Shown here: piece by piece, positions 55,801-61,800 of the stretch
How positions within the stretch are numbered: the stretch's first letter is position 1
How the letters are laid out: the number at the start of each line of letters is the position of its first letter
NCBI GenBank assembly: GCA_037893225.1
Contig: JAZGUH010000112.1
Span: forward strand, 1,364,001 to 1,428,000
Reading direction: 5' to 3'
Source: Hippasteria phrygiana
Lineage: Eukaryota > Echinodermata > Asteroidea > Valvatida > Goniasteridae
Length of the DNA: 64,000 nt
Notes under the pieces: generated by a model
Databases searched by the model: none
What the model was told of the DNA's origin: nothing
Seen by the model: the letters and a program-made list of their open reading frames with translations, nothing else
Position numbers and translations under genes: made by a program

Positions 55801-58800
55801 GTTTGCGCTGGACAGATTTGACCGCACAGCGTTTACACTGAAGTGATCACCTACACATACATGTATTATCAGTCAGTCAATAAACTCTCCATTGTAAACA
55901 CTCTAGAGGGCCAGGCAGCAGACTTGCCAAGCTCGACCGCAAGTCTATTCATTAGAGTGACTTTGAAATACCGACGAGAAAGGGGACTTGTACCGGTCCG
56001 GGAGGGGCAAAATACCGGTCTAGATAGGTTCAAACCGGTTTGATACCGGGTCCGGTATACAAACCGGGCGAGAATGGATTTCGGGCCTAACAAATAAGTT
56101 TTCTGCTTGATAAAATGGGCCAGAAGAGAAAACAGCCATAACTTTGCTATTTTAGCAGCCATGACTTTGATTTTTATACCTTATAAAAGAGTAATTTTCA
56201 TTGAACAAACTTTACACACAACATTTCTCTTTTCAATAACTCTATTTGGTGAAAATACAACCATTCAGCAAGCATTCGACTGCTTTTTCTGCTCAAGTGG
56301 TTTATGCTTGACTGAACAAAGAATGTGGTTATGAGTTTATTAACAGGGCAGAGGCATAAACTGGACTCAGGAGAAGTATACCAAGAGAAAGATTTCCCTG
56401 GCTTGGTTTTACATGTAACTTGAAATGGGCAAAGTAGCCATCATCATCTCAGTGAGTTTTACAAAATAAGTTCAATGCAAACATGGCTTATAGGAACAAA
56501 ACTGACAATCAACCAGAAATGGTCTATAATGGGCACAGACACTGCTAAGGGAACACGCTGATGTTTCGGAAAAACTCAATCTTTGTCCTGTCCTTTCTTC
56601 AACTGTAACAACTTACCTATTTTCAACAGTATCCAAAATCAATTCAGTCACATCTGTTGATGTTGGGACTAGTTCTAGCATAAAAAAAATATAATAATTT
56701 GAACCTGGATTTGAACCTGCAACCTGCGGAATGTTGTACTAGTACTCTACCTACTGAGCTGGTTGGTTGGTCTCCCAAAATGTCAATGTCTTGTCACAAG
56801 AAGTAAACCCATAATGCCGTATAACCGGGGATCATGCCCCAACTTTACGACAGCCCAGCCCCCCCCCCCCCCCCACATTTTCATTCATAAAATATCCCTG
56901 TTTGTGTGGTAAAGTTGCAGCATGATCCATGGCTTCATGGGTTTATGACTTTTGACTATAGTGCCACAACCCCAGGGGCGGATCTAGAGGGGGGTTGTGG
57001 GGTTGCAACGACCCCCCCCCCCCCCCCCCCCCCGGGCTGCTGAGCAAAGTTGTGATAGCAATGCTAAACCATACATGTATCCTTGTTACCAGTGGGTATA
57101 CCGCTGGTCCATATACACTGTACCGGTATAGGCGGATACAACCCCTCCCTAAATGAAAGGCTAGATCCGCCCCTGAACCCCTCGCCCCCCTCATACATTA
57201 CATTATGAATACCTTGTGAAGCATAAAATGTACATTGGTCATAAAACACATGTATAATATATGTGACTTGCTCTGCAAAAATGAGTCGGATGTTGCACAT
57301 TACACTTTCACGTACGGGGCAGTTTAACGTTTTAGACTTTTTAATAAAACTGAGAAATGGCACATTTCAAAAAAACAATGCAGTACACGACAGAGTTGTG
57401 CCATTATATCAAATGAAAGCTTATTTCAGACCAACTGTAAAGCTTAAAAATGTATTTTTAACACATCAGACTCATTTTTGTAGAGTGGGTCACATATGAT
57501 CAATGCATGCTAGATAACAATAACAGTAGGATATGGATTCACCGTTAGCTTAACACAATTTTTACTGCCCTGTTTATGGGTTTACTGTTGAATAAATCAT
57601 AAATCCTCACACTTGGAACGATAACTTCTTGTTTTTTTTTTGCAAGTTACCTGCAATCCAATAGGATTTCTGTTGGGCGGCATCCTTGAAGCTTTTCAAA
57701 ATGGCACTCTTCAGGAAATCATAGATCTGACAATACAGAGGAAACCAAAAATGAAATGATTGTATGCTCAGACACTCCAGCTAATTAATTCGTTAAATTT
57801 TCAAATTTGTTTTTAACTTGTCAAACAATCCACAAGGGAAACTGACTAGGTAAATTTGAATAACATTTCAAAGTGAACAAAGAAAACTGGCAGGAGCGGG
57901 ATTCGAACTGGGAGACCACCAACATAGGGCAAGATTGCTCAGTTATTAGAGTGCCGGTACGGTGTTCCGGAGGTCAAAGGTTCAAATCCCACTCCTGTCA
58001 GTTTTCTTTGTTCACTTTGACAATTTGTTTTTAACTTCTTAATAAAAGACTAAAAGCCACTCTAGGTTAAGGTTTACAATCAGAGGTGGTACATGTAGGA
58101 TTGACGACATTTTGAATTGCCAACCCTACCACCCTTACGGTTTTCCTGGGCCCAGATCTAAATACAATGTAGAGGATAATTCTTCAGCAAATTCCAGAGA
58201 AATTATCCCAAATGGTTTTTGTTCTTGTGTAGCTGATGAAGAACGGATACCATGTTGAAAAATGGGCACGCGGCAGACCGGCGGCTTAAAATCTATACCG
58301 AACGATTGCTAAACCGAACAAAATCTGTGGATCCCGCGATGTTCGTTATAGCGGCGTTCCACTGTACCGTACTTAGCAGGGTGGAAGCAGACTTCTAGTA
58401 AAGTTTGAGTTGGATTTTGTTGGATTTGCCAGGGCTCATACACACAAATACATGTTGGATTTTGTTGGATTCAGCAGGGTAACTGCAAAATGCAAAGGTT
58501 GGTGAGTAGGTGATGATACACTGCAGAATCCAACAATATAAATGCTTTTGGATTATAAATGTTGTATTCAGCAGGCTTCTCATTTTAGTTTTGTTGAAAA
58601 TTGTTGGATTTAGCATTGCCATATAAAAAACAATGAAGTGGGTTCGGGTTCGGGTTAAAGAAATGATGTTAAAGGTTATAATGACCGATTCATGATTCAT
58701 CTATTTCAACAATCTGCAAAATGCCACTTTGTCTCAGTACAGCATTCGTTGTAATAAACAGTACAACTGATGGACGATTTTTTGGTAATGGAATTTATTT

Positions 58801-61800
58801 GCAAAGAAACACGCCATGATTCATTTTTTGCAACGAGTACGGCGTGAAACGCGCCGTGGTCTACTGCTGCTTATGCTGGTGGTTTGGTGGATGGGTGGGT
58901 GGTTGGGTGGGTTAGTTTGTTTTCGCATTCAATAGGGGACCTTGAACAATAGAGGACAATAGGGTCCCCGATTGAGAAAGGTCCCTGTTTGAAAATCGTG
59001 TACAAAACCAATGGGAGGCCTTCCGAACAAATTAGAGTACAAACAAAAGAGGGACAATAGGAGGTCCCCGATTGCACCCGTTTACACACTTGTGTGGTTG
59101 AGTATGTATATACCGGCAATCGTGGACCTAGGACAAAAGAATTCGGGCGCAGACAAAGGGTGCACGTTTGACCAAACGTCCACATTGAAAATCGTGTACA
59201 AAACATATGGGAGGCCTGCAACTGCATGCCGCAATGTTAAAAAGTTGCACTAAAAAGCATGCCGGCGTTTTACGTGCAGTGATCGATTTTATGGACCACC
59301 TGATCAAATTTTGTTTTTGCATGCGCCTGTTGTATTGTTTTTGCAGTATTTAGTATCAAGGGTTTTACAATAAACCACCATCCACAAAAAGTTACCGTAA
59401 AAAAAAAAATGTTGCATTTGACACTGCTAAGCACCATAGCTTTTCTATCAAAATAGGATCAGAGTCGTATCTGTATAATGTGCATATTAGGCCTGTGCCG
59501 GGTATCCAGGTATCCAGATACCTGAATGCCGGCGTCAATATCCGGTTCCATTTTTCCGGGAGTGGGAAACACTCAGTATTAGGCCTGCAGGTATACATTA
59601 AAACGAAAACAATACAAGGCTTTGCTTGGAGGCTTTGCTTGGAGTAATTTGTTTTATGGTGTGTGATTATTTTAGTGCCCTCTAGTCCTAATCCCAATCA
59701 CAAGCTATTCAAATGAGCTGTGCAAAGGCATTCCTTTGTCATTGTTCATCCAGTTACTTGTGACCGGCTTTATGAAAGAACTTCTGACTGGGCTTGCGAA
59801 AGGACTTGTGAAAGGACTTGCAGGGACTCGAATACAACTCTGCCATGTGCCCTGTCAATTCGTGCCCTGTCAATTCGTACCCGAGTCAACTCGTACTCTC
59901 GGTGGATGATTGAATGTTTAATAATGTTTCATATACTGTCCTTTGTTAATATCTGAACCTTCTAAACGATATATTTCTTTATGGAGACTGGACGACTGGT
60001 AATGATTGTAGCTGTGAAAACATCTTTAACCCTAACCATCCTGAATCCTCTAATTTTAATATGATTTAGCACACACCCTAGGGCATGTAGGGAGTTGGGG
60101 TTATTGGAGAATGTCTTTAAACAGATAAAATGTAACATAATTAATGTTCAACTTCAAAGGTCCTAGTGTCCCTGAAATAACTAAAATCAGTAATAAGCAC
60201 AAAGCCAAGATCGTAACCTTGACTATAAGGCGGGTTACACTACATTAACCCCCATTTTTTTTTTGGGCTGGATATTTTTGACAGCGCCGTCCCTTCATAG
60301 AAGAACCACCCCAGTAAATCGCTTTGGACAAGGCTTTAACCTTTACCAAGAAGATAGTGGCATATTCCGTGCAGTCGCCCAATCACAGGCTATTTACGTT
60401 TTTTTTTTCAAGCACAAAAGTTTTTATATTAAACAGCATACAGTTGTTTTTTCTTTTTCTGAACGGTCCACTTTCGGGTACCCGAGAACCGAACCAGTGC
60501 AGCATTCGGCTACCCGGATCAAAAATTATATATTTTTTTAGAATACTCAAACTGACAAAAAGGTAGTCAAATATTTGGTTGACAATCAAATATTCGGGAC
60601 AGCCCAAAAGGTCTTTTGTTCTCTGCACAGTTTAACAAAATCCAACAGAAACTACCAACTATTGGATACTGTTGGTTTTTTTTTTAGCACAGTAAGAGCT
60701 AAATTAGAGGAACAAAATACATGCACAAGAGAATTATTCAGATGCTTATAATGTAGCATGATGGAACTATGGAACTGGTGCCAGGGTAAGATTTATTATA
60801 ACACCTCAGCCACAGAATCTGTGTATCAATTGGCCGACAGCGAGTCATATGACATTCGCTATTTTTGCTATCTTCCTGTGCATGGCCAAAAGTACTATAC
60901 CCATAGCAACCAAAGTACTATACGCGTAGCACCAGTATTGTGTGCAAAATGCAAACGGGTGTATGTGCCAGGGCTCGAAATTACCATTGTAGTGCTTGCG
61001 CAACGCAAGTGAAAAATACCCGAACGCAAGTTATCCTCGACTCAAGCTTGCTTTTTGCGCAAGTTGGTAAAGTACCGGTTTTTGTCTACTGATATTCCAC
61101 AATGATAACCTGTATGATTTGATTAAAACAATAAGTTTAACAAACATGTTTTACTGTAGCTTTTCTGTCTGTCTGTCCCGGCCCAGCAGCTACTTATGAT
61201 CATAGCGCTCGCACAATCCCTAGCTGCATGCAGATCGGAACGAAATCCGTGCAATGTTAATGTACATAGAACGGTGCAGACTGCACGTACAGTACATCAT
61301 TGCCTTTTTATGCATGTCTTGCGTTGGGGACCAGACATGCTGCTGGGCGATGTGTAACCTCGCTCCCATTCATACAAGTCAGTCGTTGAATGTAACTGAA
61401 ACCGCCGGGTGCGAGCGTGCATTGCGTGGAGCGGGGATTTTACACGTAAACGTTGTTGACATCGTTTCGCGCACTAATCGGCTTTTAAATGACGGAGAAG
61501 TGAGATATTTTGTGACATTTTTTTCTTGCATTTTGGGGTTTCCGATCATCATGAAACGTTCACCACCGAAGCAGAAAAGTCTGCTCTCTTTCTTCAAAAG
61601 TAAGCGGCCGGCATCCGAAGCTTTGCCTTTATTTAATATGTCATACATACATTGAATTACAAAAATACGTGCAAGTTAAATTTTGTTAGCGCAAGTTGTT
61701 TCAAATGCCAACTTGCGCAAAGCGCAAGTACATTTTTTTGGGAATTTCGAGCCCTGTGTGCGCGACGCCGTATTCTTCACAAGTGCTATAGAACTGGGTT

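Larger units (their letters stand above)
54800..56335. mobile_element. copy of the 46558-47123 family with two nested insertions
   Basis: TTTTTCCTTACCGATG, GGGCATCCAAACAACAG, GGAGCTTGTTCAGATC, TTGAGAAAACTGTATCC and GCCATAACTTTGCTATTTTA match 46558-47123 in inverse order. The copy is interrupted at 54905-55343 and at 55549-56087. Confidence 0.7.
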
